Positions 25,975-34,600 are shown, counted from the first letter of the stretch. The stretch is DNA of 64,000 nucleotides from Noviherbaspirillum saxi (GCF_003591035.1 NZ_QYUO01000001.1:434001-498000); one strand, 5' to 3'. Made by a program: numbers and translations. The notes: generated by a model from the letters alone, not told the origin.

Positions 25975-27435
25975 ATGTCCCAATTGATCTTGAAAGACCC
26001 GTCGCTGTTGCGACAGCAGGCGTTCATCAACGGCGAGTGGGTTGATGCCGACAGTGGCGCAACTTTCGACGTTACCAATCCGGCAACCGGCGAAAAAATC
26101 GGCGTCATGCCTCAAATGGGCGCGGCCGAGACGCGGCGCGCCATCGCCGCCGCCAATGACGCCTGGCGCCAATGGCGCGGCAAGACGGCCAAGGAGCGCA
26201 GCGGCGTGCTGCGCCGCTGGCACGATCTGATGCTGGCCAACGCTGACGACCTGGCCCAAATCATGACGGCCGAGCAGGGCAAGCCGCTGTCCGAAGCGAA
26301 AGGCGAAATCGGCTACGCCGCATCGTTCCTGGAGTGGTTCGCCGAGGAAGGCAAGCGTGCGGGCGGCGACACGATTCCGTCGCCGTCCCCGACTTCACGC
26401 ATCGTTGTCATCAAGGAGCCGATTGGCGTTTGCGCCGCCATTACGCCATGGAACTTCCCGTCGGCGATGATTACCCGCAAGGTCGGCCCTGCGCTTGCCG
26501 CTGGTTGCCCGATGGTGTTGAAGCCGGCGGAAGCCACACCCTTTTCGGCCCTCGCGCTGGCCGTGCTGGCCCAGCGCGCCGGCGTCCCTGCTGGGGTATT
26601 CAGCGTGATTACCGGCTCGCCGCAGGCAATCGGCGGGGAGCTGACGAGCAATCCGATCGTGCGCAAGCTCAGCTTCACCGGCTCGACCCAAGTGGGGCGG
26701 CTGTTGATGCAGCAATGCGCGCCGACCATCAAGAAGCTGTCGCTGGAACTGGGCGGCAATGCTCCTTTCATCGTGTTCGACGACGCCGACCTCGACGCTG
26801 CGGTCGAAGGGGCCATCGCCTCCAAGTACCGCAATGCAGGGCAGACCTGCGTCTGCGCCAACCGCATCTACGTGCAGGACGGCGTATACGAGGCATTCGC
26901 GCAGAAACTGGTTGCCGCGGTTGACAGGTTCAAGGTAGGAGACGGCCGACAGGAGGGTGTCACGCAGGGGCCGCTGATCGATCACAAGGCAGTTCAGAAA
27001 GTCGAAAGCCACATTGCCGACGCTGTCGCGAAGGGCGCGCGCGTGCTGATCGGCGGCAAGCGGCATGCCCTCGGCCAAACCTTCTTTGAACCGACGGTGC
27101 TGGCCGACGTGACCGCCGAGATGCTGGTCGCGAAAGAGGAGACCTTCGGTCCGATGGCGCCCCTGTTCCGCTTCCGCACAGACGAGGAAGTGCTGGCCAT
27201 GGCGAATGACACCGAGTATGGACTCGCCAGCTATTTCTATTCGCGCGACATCGGCCGCATCTGGCGGGTTGCCGAGGGGCTGGAGAGCGGCATGGTGGGC
27301 ATCAACACCGGATTGATTTCGAACGAGGTGGCGCCGTTCGGCGGCGTCAAGCAGTCGGGCCTGGGGCGCGAGGGCTCCCGCTACGGCATCGAGGATTACC
27401 AGGAAGTGAAGTACCTGTGCATGGGAGGTATTTAG
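25975..27435 (+). CDS. gabD: NAD(P)-dependent succinate-semialdehyde dehydrogenase
   Basis: A 486-residue aldehyde dehydrogenase of the GabD group. Conserved parts are AAITPWNFPSAMITRKVGPA (cofactor and catalytic Asn), the general-base Glu in LELGGNAPFIVF and the catalytic Cys in NAGQTCVCANRIYV. The C-terminus has GLGREGSRYGIEDYQEVKYLC, typical of succinate-semialdehyde dehydrogenases. It oxidises the product of GabT to succinate for the TCA cycle. It lies in the same operon as gabT and probably shares the palindromic operator upstream of gabT. Confidence 0.92.
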   Translation: MSQLILKDPSLLRQQAFINGEWVDADSGATFDVTNPATGEKIGVMPQMGAAETRRAIAAANDAWRQWRGKTAKERSGVLRRWHDLMLANADDLAQIMTAEQGKPLSEAKGEIGYAASFLEWFAEEGKRAGGDTIPSPSPTSRIVVIKEPIGVCAAITPWNFPSAMITRKVGPALAAGCPMVLKPAEATPFSALALAVLAQRAGVPAGVFSVITGSPQAIGGELTSNPIVRKLSFTGSTQVGRLLMQQCAPTIKKLSLELGGNAPFIVFDDADLDAAVEGAIASKYRNAGQTCVCANRIYVQDGVYEAFAQKLVAAVDRFKVGDGRQEGVTQGPLIDHKAVQKVESHIADAVAKGARVLIGGKRHALGQTFFEPTVLADVTAEMLVAKEETFGPMAPLFRFRTDEEVLAMANDTEYGLASYFYSRDIGRIWRVAEGLESGMVGINTGLISNEVAPFGGVKQSGLGREGSRYGIEDYQEVKYLCMGGI

Positions 27436-27534
27436 AGCGTTTTAGGCGCCGCTCACCGCGTGTTCGTTCTGTATTGCTGTTTCAGCACCCGCCGCCATTG
27501 CTCGGCGGAACATATCAATAAGAGGAGATTTACA

Positions 27535-28512
27535 ATGCGTGTTGGTTTCATTCATGCCTGTGTTGCCGCTGCCGCGCTGGCGACGTCGTCCCTGAGCCTG
27601 GCCCAGAATGCGGGCAACTGGCCCAACAAGCCGGTGCGCATCATCGTGCCGTTCCAGGCAGGCGCCGCCACCGACCTGATTTCGCGCCAGCTGGGCCAGG
27701 GGCTCGGCAAAGAGTACGGCCAGACCTTCATTGTCGAAAACAAGCCCGGCGCGTCCGCCATCATCGGCAGCGAAGCGGCAGCCCGCTCGCCCGCCGACGG
27801 CTACACGTTGCTGATGTCGGGTCCCGCTTCCATGGTGACCAGCCGTTTCCTGTACAAGAAACTTGGCTACGATCCGGATGCGTTCGAGAAGATCGCGGTG
27901 GTGGCCTATACGCCGAATATCCTGCTGGCCAATCCAGCGCTGCCGTTCAAGACCTTGCCGGAGATGATTGCTTATGCGAAGGCGAATCCGGGCAAGCTGT
28001 CCTATGCTTCGTTCGGCGCCGGCACCACATCCCACATGGCGGGCGAGATGCTCAAGACGCTGACCGGCGTCGACATCCTGCACGTGCCGTTCAAGGGCGC
28101 GGCCGAGGCTATCCCGGCGCTGCTGTCGGGCCAGGTCTCGATGTACTTCGATACCATCATGACCGGCCTGCCCTATGTGAAATCGGGCAAGCTGCGCGCG
28201 CTCGGCATGTCCAACAGCAAGCGTTCGGCGATGGCGCCGGATATTCCGACCATCGCCGAGCAGGGCTATCCCGGCTTCGATATCGCGCCCTGGTACGGTC
28301 TCGTCGCGCCCAAGGGTACCCCGGCCGAGATCGTCGCCAAGCTCAACGCGTCGGTCAACAGGCTGCTGCAGGATCCGGCTTTCCGCGAAAAACTGACGGC
28401 CAACGGCACCGAACCGCGCGGCGGCAGCGTGGCCGACTTCGCCGCGATGGTCAACACCGAGATCCCGCGCACCGAGAAACTGGTGAAGCAATCCGGCGTC
28501 ACCATGCAGTGA
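27535..28512 (+). CDS. Bug/TctC-family periplasmic solute-binding protein
   Basis: A 325-residue exported protein. Residues 1-23 are a signal peptide (ending SLAQ), followed by WPNKPVRIIVPFQAGAATDL, the opening of Bug (TctC-like) receptors. Such proteins catch carboxylates, amides or amino-acid-like compounds. No TctA/TctB membrane partners are adjacent here, which is common for Bug proteins. AAGAGGAG precedes the ATG. Its position between gabD and a gamma-glutamyltransferase suggests a ligand linked to GABA or glutamyl compounds, but this is inference. Confidence 0.88.
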   Translation: MRVGFIHACVAAAALATSSLSLAQNAGNWPNKPVRIIVPFQAGAATDLISRQLGQGLGKEYGQTFIVENKPGASAIIGSEAAARSPADGYTLLMSGPASMVTSRFLYKKLGYDPDAFEKIAVVAYTPNILLANPALPFKTLPEMIAYAKANPGKLSYASFGAGTTSHMAGEMLKTLTGVDILHVPFKGAAEAIPALLSGQVSMYFDTIMTGLPYVKSGKLRALGMSNSKRSAMAPDIPTIAEQGYPGFDIAPWYGLVAPKGTPAEIVAKLNASVNRLLQDPAFREKLTANGTEPRGGSVADFAAMVNTEIPRTEKLVKQSGVTMQ

Positions 28513-28564
28513 CCCGCGCGCCGCTCTCGCAATGACGCTATTCCCTAACTATTGAATCGACCTT

Positions 28565-30154
28565 ATGTTGCCTTTCGACTGGACCTTCCCCTATCCCTCC
28601 CAGAAAATGCCGCTGCTTGCCGCCAACGCGGTCAGCACCAGCCAACCGCTCGCGGCGCAAGCGGGCCTGCGCATGCTTTACGAAGGCGGCAACGCCATCG
28701 ATAGCGCAATCGCCACCGCCATCGCCCTGACGGTGGTGGAGCCGGTGATGAACGGCATCGGCGGGGACATGTTTGCGCTGGTCTGGCACGAAGGCCAGCT
28801 CTACGGTCTCAACTCCAGCGGGCGCGCGCCTGCCCGCTGGACGCCGGAATATTTCGCCGGCCGCGAGCGCATGCCTTCGGTAGGGTGGGATACCGTCACG
28901 GTACCGGGCCAGGTGGCCGGCTGGAAGGCGCTGTCGGCGCGCTTCGGCAAGCTGCCATTCGCGCGGTTGTTCGCACCGGCGATCGAGTACGCCGAGCAGG
29001 GCTTCCAGGTGTCGCCGCAGATCGCGCGCCAATGGGCGGCCCAGGTGCCGGTGCTGGCGGAGCAGCCGGGTTTTGCGAAGGCCTTTCTGCGCGACGGCAA
29101 GGCCCCGCAGGCTGGAGAGCGCTGGCGTTTCCCGGAGCAGGCCGCCACGCTCCAAAAGATCGCGGAAAGCGATGGCGAGAGCTTCTACAAAGGCGATCTG
29201 GCGGCGCGGATTGTCGCCTTCGCCGAAGAGACCGGCGGCGCAATGCGCGCCGACGACTTGGCGCAGCATACGCCCAACTGGGTGACGCCGCTGTCGCAGA
29301 ATTTCCGCGGCTATACGCTGCATGAGATCCCGCCGAACGGGCAGGGGCTGGCCGCGCTGATCGGGCTCGGCATCCTCGACCGTTTCGACCTGGAGGGAAT
29401 GGGGCGTGACAGCGCCGCCTTCTATCACGTGGGCATCGAGGCAATGAAACTCGCGTTTGCCGACCTGCACCGGCACGTGTCGGATCCTGCCACCATGCAG
29501 TGCGACCCGAAGTCCTTCCTCGATCCTTCCTACCTGGCCGAGCGCGCGGCGCTGATCGACCTGCAGCGCGCAAGCACACCGGAGGCCGGGATGCCCAAGA
29601 CGGGCGGCACCGTCTACCTCGCATCGGCTGACGCCGGCGGCTCGATGGTGTCGTTCATTCAGTCCAACTACCGCGGCTTCGGCTCCGGCGTGGTGGTGCC
29701 GGGCACCGGGATCGCACTCCACAACCGCGGCGAGGGCTTCAACCTCAAGCCCGGCCATGCCAACTGCGTAGGCCCGCGCAAGCAGCCCATGCACACCATC
29801 ATCCCCGGCTTTGTGACCCGCAACGGCGCGCCTGTCATGGCCTTCGGCGTGATGGGAGGCTCCATGCAGGCGCAGGGCCATGTGCAGATGATGGCGCGCC
29901 TGGCGGCCTTCGGCCAAAACCCGCAGGCGATGAGCGATGCGCCGCGCTTCCGGGTCGAAAACGGGCCGGTGGTCAACGTCGAGTCCCATCTGCCGCAGGA
30001 CGTGGTGGCCAGCCTGCGGGCGATGGGACATCGCGTCGAGGTGGCGCCGGCGCAAAGCCTGGAGTTCGGTTCCGCCCAGTTGATCTACAAGGCGGAGCAC
30101 GGGTATGTCGCTGCCTCCGATTCGCGCCGCGACGGCCAGGCGGTCGGCTTCTAA
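28565..30154 (+). CDS. Gamma-glutamyltransferase family protein
   Basis: A 529-residue Ntn-hydrolase of the gamma-glutamyltransferase family. The N-terminal part contains EGGNAIDSAIATAIALTVVEP and NGIGGDMFALVW. The self-cleavage site is expected before the Thr in KTGGTVYLASADAGG, since the following SFIQSNYRGFGSGVVVPGTG has the family signature. No clear signal peptide is seen, so it resembles the cytosolic YwrD-like group rather than periplasmic Ggt. It could hydrolyse gamma-glutamyl compounds and feed the GabT/GabD route. It follows the Bug gene by 52 bases. Confidence 0.85.
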   Translation: MLPFDWTFPYPSQKMPLLAANAVSTSQPLAAQAGLRMLYEGGNAIDSAIATAIALTVVEPVMNGIGGDMFALVWHEGQLYGLNSSGRAPARWTPEYFAGRERMPSVGWDTVTVPGQVAGWKALSARFGKLPFARLFAPAIEYAEQGFQVSPQIARQWAAQVPVLAEQPGFAKAFLRDGKAPQAGERWRFPEQAATLQKIAESDGESFYKGDLAARIVAFAEETGGAMRADDLAQHTPNWVTPLSQNFRGYTLHEIPPNGQGLAALIGLGILDRFDLEGMGRDSAAFYHVGIEAMKLAFADLHRHVSDPATMQCDPKSFLDPSYLAERAALIDLQRASTPEAGMPKTGGTVYLASADAGGSMVSFIQSNYRGFGSGVVVPGTGIALHNRGEGFNLKPGHANCVGPRKQPMHTIIPGFVTRNGAPVMAFGVMGGSMQAQGHVQMMARLAAFGQNPQAMSDAPRFRVENGPVVNVESHLPQDVVASLRAMGHRVEVAPAQSLEFGSAQLIYKAEHGYVAASDSRRDGQAVGF

Positions 30155-30259
30155 GGAAACGCCGATTTAATCGGCTGAGTTTGCCAACCACTTGCGTGCG
30201 CATGAGTTGGAGCCCGCCTGGCGATTTGCCGTGGCGATTGTGATTTGCGTTGGAAAGGG

Positions 30260-31081
30260 ATGGAATTGGATATTGCAGCACAACTGCCATGGTATATGGC
30301 GTACTTGGTATTGGGATGCGTTGGCGGATTTGCCGCAGGCTTGCTTGGCATTGGTGGCGGCATGATTTATGTGCCGCTGATGGCAACGTTGTTTGAGGCG
30401 CAAGGATTTCCTTCGGCAAGCCTGATGCACCTGGCCCTCGGCACCTCACTGAGCACTATTCTCTTCACCTCGCTATCCAGTTTGCGGACGCATCATCAGA
30501 ACGGCAATGTGGATTGGGGTATCGTCAAATCGATTGTGCCTGGCATCGTAGCCGGCGGGGTCATCGGAGGCCTGCTGGCCAGCCGGTTTTCGACAATGGC
30601 ATTGGCGCTGACATTTTCTGTGTTTGTCTATTATTCAGCCGCGCAAATGTTCCTCAATGCGAAACCCAAACCATCCCGCCAGTTGCCCGCTCCGGCGGGG
30701 ATGTTCGGCGCCGGTACGGTGATCAGCACACTTTCTCAACTCGTCGGCGCCGGCGGCGGATTTCTGTCGGTACCGTTCATGACTTGGTGCAATGTATCGA
30801 TTCACCGTGCCATCGGCACCTCGGCCGCGGTTGGCTTGCCGATCGCTATCGTCGGCGCGATAGGTTATTTCATCAATGGCGCAGGGGCGGCCGGGTTACC
30901 GGCCGGTAGCGTCGGATATATCTATATGCCTGCTTTGCTGGGCGTGCTGGTGACCAGTGTGCTGTTGGCTCCCGTCGGCGCGCGGCTTGCCGCACGCTTG
31001 CCAGTGGCGACGCTAAAAAAGGTGTTCGCGATTTTCCTTTTTGTATTGGCGACCAAGATGCTTTTCACGGCGCTGAAATGA
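30260..31081 (+). CDS. TauE/SafE-family sulfite/anion exporter-like permease
   Basis: A 273-residue membrane protein with about eight hydrophobic segments. LVLGCVGGFAAGLLGIGGGMIYVPLM near the start and VGAGGGFLSVPFMTWCNV in the middle are the paired GxGGG motifs of TauE/SafE (DUF81) permeases. They move sulfite, sulfonates or other anions; the substrate here is unknown. The ATG at 30260 was preferred over an in-frame TTG at 30245. There is a 105-base gap after the gamma-glutamyltransferase gene, so co-transcription is possible but uncertain. Confidence 0.87.
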   Translation: MELDIAAQLPWYMAYLVLGCVGGFAAGLLGIGGGMIYVPLMATLFEAQGFPSASLMHLALGTSLSTILFTSLSSLRTHHQNGNVDWGIVKSIVPGIVAGGVIGGLLASRFSTMALALTFSVFVYYSAAQMFLNAKPKPSRQLPAPAGMFGAGTVISTLSQLVGAGGGFLSVPFMTWCNVSIHRAIGTSAAVGLPIAIVGAIGYFINGAGAAGLPAGSVGYIYMPALLGVLVTSVLLAPVGARLAARLPVATLKKVFAIFLFVLATKMLFTALK

Positions 31082-31617
31082 CGTGACAGGGCTGTGTTCC
31101 CCCCTCGGCCAATCCTTCTTTGTTCTCAATAACAGCGCACAGGCAAATGCTTGATCCCCTGCCGCGTCCCGACTGGGACTGTTCGCGGGCAATTTCGATG
31201 AAGTCGGACACTACGGCGTGGTTGTGCGCGCCGCGCCGCCAGATCAGCCCCACATCGCCATACTGGGCTCCGCATCGCGCAGGTTGCGCCCCTCGATGTG
31301 ATCGGCGTCCAGCGTCCACGGCCGGTAAAGAAAATCCGGCAAGACGGCGATGCCCGGCCCCACGCCGACCAGCGATCGAACCGCCCCAGCGACGAGGTGC
31401 GCATGGTCACTTTGGGACGCAGGTCATGGCGCGACCATACCGAGCGCTGCCCCCCTTCCACGCGATCCGCTTCGAGCACCACCTGCTGATGCGCGGCGCA
31501 TTCGCTCAGCGTCAGCTCGGCACGCTCGGCCGGTGAGTCGACGACAGCCACACGCGATTCGGCGAACGGGTCAGCACCTCCACCACCAAGACACTGTGAC
31601 CAATTGAGCCCTGACAA
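31065..31617 (-). pseudogene. Broken LysR-family regulator, C-terminal half only
   Basis: Minus-strand translation gives pieces of a LysR effector-binding domain spread over three frames. LVVEVLTRSPNRVWLSSTH lies around 31525-31590, AAHQQVVLEADRVEGGQRS around 31440-31510, and SLVGVGPGIAVLPDFLYRPW with GLIWRRGAHNHAVVSDFIEI at 31190-31380. At least two frameshifts are needed to join them. The DNA-binding half is missing and the break coincides with the insertion-sequence-like repeats starting at 31595. The gene cannot make a working regulator. Confidence 0.75.
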
Positions 31618-31727
31618 TTCCTGGGTTTAATAAGGCACATTGTCAGGAAATTATGACCAATTGAACCCCCCATGGGATAGAAGCTTTATTTGGGGACACT
31701 GGAAAGGAATTATGGCCAATTAAACCT
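31595..31727 (+). repeat. Insertion-sequence end relic with three direct repeats
   Basis: The motif TGACCAATTGAACC occurs three times in the same direction: 31595-31610, 31651-31668 and 31710-31727, the last as TGGCCAATTAAACC. CCTGACAAT (31610-31618) and ATTGTCAGG (31639-31647) form an inverted pair. Several subterminal repeats of this kind are typical of IS21-family ends. No transposase is present, so this is a relic, and it marks where the LysR gene was cut. The family assignment is tentative. Confidence 0.55.
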
Positions 31728-31826
31728 AAAAACCGAGTCGAGTCTCTGGAGCTTGCCCGATCGTGACCGTACCCGTGATACCTATTTCATGGGCAGCGCT
31801 AGACACATCGCGCTTACAAAAAAAGC

Positions 31827-31840
31827 TTGATATTTCTCAA
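31827..31840. promoter_or_regulatory. FNR/Dnr-like binding box
   Basis: TTGAT-ATTT-CTCAA matches the FNR/Dnr consensus TTGAT-N4-ATCAA at nine of ten positions. Regulators of this type respond to low oxygen or nitric oxide, which fits the NO-sensor gene that follows 164 bases later. The distance is large, so the transcription start would lie well upstream of the coding start. Confidence 0.5.
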
Positions 31841-31865
31841 AGGTAATTTGTCTTATGAGCATTTA

Positions 31866-31881
31866 TCCCATAGATATGGGA
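31866..31881. promoter_or_regulatory. 16-bp palindrome, possible operator
   Basis: TCCCATA (31866-31872) and TATGGGA (31875-31881) are perfect complements with a 2-base centre. It lies 26 bases after the FNR-like box and upstream of the H-NOX gene. A dimeric regulator could bind here; which one is unknown. Confidence 0.4.
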
Positions 31882-32003
31882 TGGTTTAAATAAAGATGCT
31901 TGGTTTAATTACCCATAGGAAATATTGATATGATTTAACTAGCTGGATTGGCTGGGCGCTATGACGTAATTGATGAAATGCTTTTGTCACTTTAGGAGAA
32001 GTT

Positions 32004-32543
32004 ATGAAGGGAATTGTATTCCGTGAGTTTATCAACATGGTTGAAGAGAGTTTTTCTCCTGACATGGCCGATAAAATCATTAGCTCGTCCAAATTGACGA
32101 CAGCAGGCGCATATACCTCGGTGGGCAATTATGATCATCGTGAAATCGTCGAGCTCGTCAGCCACTTAAGCGCAGCGACCGGGACTTCCGTACCTGATCT
32201 GCTGCGCGCGTTTGGCGAGCACCTGTTCGGGCGTTTCGCGGTACTGTATCCCTCCCACTTTGCCGCACAAGTTTCCGCCTTCGAATTCATCAGCATCCTC
32301 GACAACAAGATCCATGTCGAAGTGCAGAAGCTCTATCCTGATGCCGAACTGCCGCAATTCCAGCATGAATTTCCGACGCCAGACCGCATGGTGGTTGTAT
32401 ACACGTCGAAGCGGCCCTTCGCCGACTTGGCCGAAGGCTTGATCCGGGGCTGCATCAATTATTTTGGTGGGGGAATTAGCCTGACGCGCGAGAACCTGCC
32501 ATGCGACGAGGGCGCCCATACCCGTTTCGCTCTGACGAGATAA
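32004..32543 (+). CDS. H-NOX heme nitric-oxide/oxygen-binding sensor
   Basis: A 179-residue stand-alone H-NOX domain (MKGIVFREFINMVEESFSPD, then GAYTSVGNYDHREIVELV). The proximal heme ligand is His104 in NKIHVEVQKLYPD, and Tyr133, Ser135 and Arg137 in VVYTSKRP form the YxSxR motif that holds the heme propionates, so heme binding should be intact. Bacterial H-NOX proteins sense NO at low concentration and pass the signal to a kinase or a cyclic-di-GMP enzyme. The PAS-GGDEF-EAL gene starts 4 bases after this one, so that protein is the likely partner. An FNR-like box lies upstream. Confidence 0.93.
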   Translation: MKGIVFREFINMVEESFSPDMADKIISSSKLTTAGAYTSVGNYDHREIVELVSHLSAATGTSVPDLLRAFGEHLFGRFAVLYPSHFAAQVSAFEFISILDNKIHVEVQKLYPDAELPQFQHEFPTPDRMVVVYTSKRPFADLAEGLIRGCINYFGGGISLTRENLPCDEGAHTRFALTR

Positions 32544-32547
32544 ACCA

Positions 32548-34440
32548 ATGGCCGCGGATATCGCGCTGTACGAGCGTCGGCTGACACGAGAAATCAGCGC
32601 CCGCAAGCAGGCGGAGGCACTGCTCGAACAAAAGAGCCTGGAACTTTTTGCCAGGGAGGCGCAAGAACGGAAGCTGGCGGAGCTGGCCTTGCGAGAAAGC
32701 GAAGAACGCTACCAGTTACTGGTGGAGTTGTCACCGGATGCCATCCTGATTGAAGCCGGGGGGCGATTTATCTTTGCCAACGCAGCGGCTGTGCGCCTGT
32801 TCCGGGCGCAAGAGCCAGCTGATCTGCTGGGCTATCGGATGCTCACGCTTGCCGCCCCAAGTTGTCGGGCCGACGTGGAGGCGGCGGTCCGCGACCTGGT
32901 GCAAGGGAGATTTTGTCCGACTGTTGAAGAGCAAGCGGTTCGATTCGATGGAACGATCGTGGATGTTGCGGTGACGCGTCTCGCATTCGACTATCGAAAC
33001 AAGCCCGCAATCCAGATAGTGGCGCGCGATATTTCCGAGCGCAAGCGCCTCGAAACGCAGCTCAATTACCTGGCCACGCATGACACAGTGACTGGATTGC
33101 CAAACCGCATGCTGTTGATGGATCGCCTGCGTCAAATGATCATGGACGCGAAACGCCGACACGACCAATTTGTCGTGTCCTTCATCGATCTGGATCGCTT
33201 CAAGTGGGTCAATGACAGTCTGGGCCACGAAGCAGGCGACACGCTGCTTAAAATCATGTCCCGCAGAATGTCCAGCTGCCTGCGCGAGTCCGACACGGTC
33301 GCGCGCATCGGCGGAGATGAATTCGTCCTTCTCACACAGGATGCCGGCAATCGGGAACAGACCATGCAAATGTTGGGCCGTGTGATGGCTGCGGTGTCCA
33401 TGCCCTTGACCCTCGATGGTCATGAAGTGGCTGTCACCTGCAGTTTGGGCTGCAGCACCTATCCGGATGATGGGCAGGACGCCGAAGCGCTGCTCAAGTG
33501 CGCCGATGCCGCGATGTACAGGGCAAAGGAAATGGGGCGTAACAAAGTGCAGATTTATGACATGGAATTGCGTAGCCAGACCGACAAGAGAGTGAGGCTG
33601 GAAACCGATCTGCGCCATGCGGTCGAACGCGGAGAATTGGTTCTCCACTATCAACCGCAGGTCGATCTGCAGGATGGCAGCATTGTGGGGGTGGAAGCAT
33701 TGCTGCGTTGGCAGCACCCCGAGCTCGGCAGCATCGCGCCTGCCGGCTTCATTCCCATTGCCGAAGATAGCGGCCTCATCGTACCTATCGGCGAGTGGGT
33801 GATCCATCAGGCCTGCATGCAAAACAAAGCTTGGCAACAAGCCGGCCTTCCACCGATACGGGTGGCCGTGAACTTGTCCCCGAAACAGTTAAGTGCTCCC
33901 GGACTGATAGACTTCATCGCCCAATGTCTGTCCACCAGCGGGCTCGATCCCTCCCACCTGGAGCTGGAGCTCACGGAAAGCGCGTCGATGGACGATCCCG
34001 ACACGATCATCCCGCTCATGCACAAGCTGAAGACCCTAGGCGTGAGGCTGTCGATCGACGACTTCGGCACCGGTTATTCGAATATGCAGTATTTGAAAAA
34101 CTTCCCGGTGGATAGCCTCAAGATGGATGGTTCCTTCGTCAGGGAGATCACGACCGATTCACGCAGCCTCGCCATCGCCGACGCGATTGTCGCCATGGCG
34201 CATCGGCTCGGTCTGCAGGTGGTCGCCGAAATGGCGGAAACCGAAGACCAGGTTATGCTGCTCGCGTCGCATGGCTGCGACCACGTACAGGGCTATTATT
34301 TCAGTCGTCCGGTAGGCGCTGCTGAGTGTGCGGAGCTGTTGCATGCCGCTCGCCTGCCTCTTCCTGAAAAGCGCAGATGGCAATGCACTGTACCGGGCAG
34401 ATTGCCAGTGCCTTCACGTAAGGCTGTAAAAGTCGCTTAG
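32548..34440 (+). CDS. PAS-GGDEF-EAL cyclic-di-GMP enzyme, H-NOX partner
   Basis: A 630-residue protein with no membrane segments. An N-terminal coiled coil (about residues 1-55) leads into a PAS domain (about 56-170). The GGDEF domain (about 175-335) has intact RIGGDEF with an RESD inhibitory I-site just before it. The EAL domain (about 350-610) has VEALLRW and DDFGTGYSNMQYL. Both catalytic motifs are present, so it could make and break c-di-GMP. In Shewanella and Legionella, H-NOX binding of NO changes the activity of such a partner and so biofilm formation. The same is inferred here from operon position. Its stop codon lies in the left arm of an inverted-repeat element. Confidence 0.92.
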   Translation: MAADIALYERRLTREISARKQAEALLEQKSLELFAREAQERKLAELALRESEERYQLLVELSPDAILIEAGGRFIFANAAAVRLFRAQEPADLLGYRMLTLAAPSCRADVEAAVRDLVQGRFCPTVEEQAVRFDGTIVDVAVTRLAFDYRNKPAIQIVARDISERKRLETQLNYLATHDTVTGLPNRMLLMDRLRQMIMDAKRRHDQFVVSFIDLDRFKWVNDSLGHEAGDTLLKIMSRRMSSCLRESDTVARIGGDEFVLLTQDAGNREQTMQMLGRVMAAVSMPLTLDGHEVAVTCSLGCSTYPDDGQDAEALLKCADAAMYRAKEMGRNKVQIYDMELRSQTDKRVRLETDLRHAVERGELVLHYQPQVDLQDGSIVGVEALLRWQHPELGSIAPAGFIPIAEDSGLIVPIGEWVIHQACMQNKAWQQAGLPPIRVAVNLSPKQLSAPGLIDFIAQCLSTSGLDPSHLELELTESASMDDPDTIIPLMHKLKTLGVRLSIDDFGTGYSNMQYLKNFPVDSLKMDGSFVREITTDSRSLAIADAIVAMAHRLGLQVVAEMAETEDQVMLLASHGCDHVQGYYFSRPVGAAECAELLHAARLPLPEKRRWQCTVPGRLPVPSRKAVKVA

Positions 34441-34600
34441 GAATGTGTACGGAATAAGTTACCGATTTGGACGCGTCCGACGGGATGCGCTGCAAGGCGC
34501 GAGAAGGAGTCATAGCGAGCTATGGCGACGCCGAGCAACGCTGCAGCGCGCCCGTCAGACGTGAACCAAATCGGGAAATTATTTCGTGCACGTTCCTTAA
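34437..34600. repeat. Nested inverted-repeat element between two convergent genes
   Basis: Arms 34437-34470 and 34566-34599 pair over 34 bases with six mismatches, several of them G-U pairs in RNA. Inside, GGG, a bulged A and a further long stem (34482-34494 with 34542-34553) lead to an apical hairpin CATAGC (34511-34516) with GCTATG (34519-34524). The left arm contains the stop codon of the GGDEF-EAL gene and the right arm that of comM, so the element fills the whole space between them. Its core matches the element at 8840-9113. It may act as a bidirectional terminator. Confidence 0.82.

Larger units (their letters stand above)
31728..32003. promoter_or_regulatory. Control region of the H-NOX operon
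   Basis: This 276-base stretch without genes is A+T-rich and lies between the insertion-sequence relic and the H-NOX gene. It holds an FNR/Dnr-like box at 31827-31840 and a palindrome at 31866-31881, annotated separately. The ribosome site AGGAGAAG stands directly before the H-NOX start codon at 32004. Confidence 0.5.

Noticed and set aside
22974..26108. 1044-codon version of the MocR gene
   Set aside because: More than half would be antisense to gabT; the GntR helix-turn-helix begins at about 24480.
32731..33840. Minus-strand open frame opposite the GGDEF-EAL gene
   Set aside because: Antisense shadow; its sequence has no family resemblance, while the plus strand shows complete GGDEF and EAL motifs.
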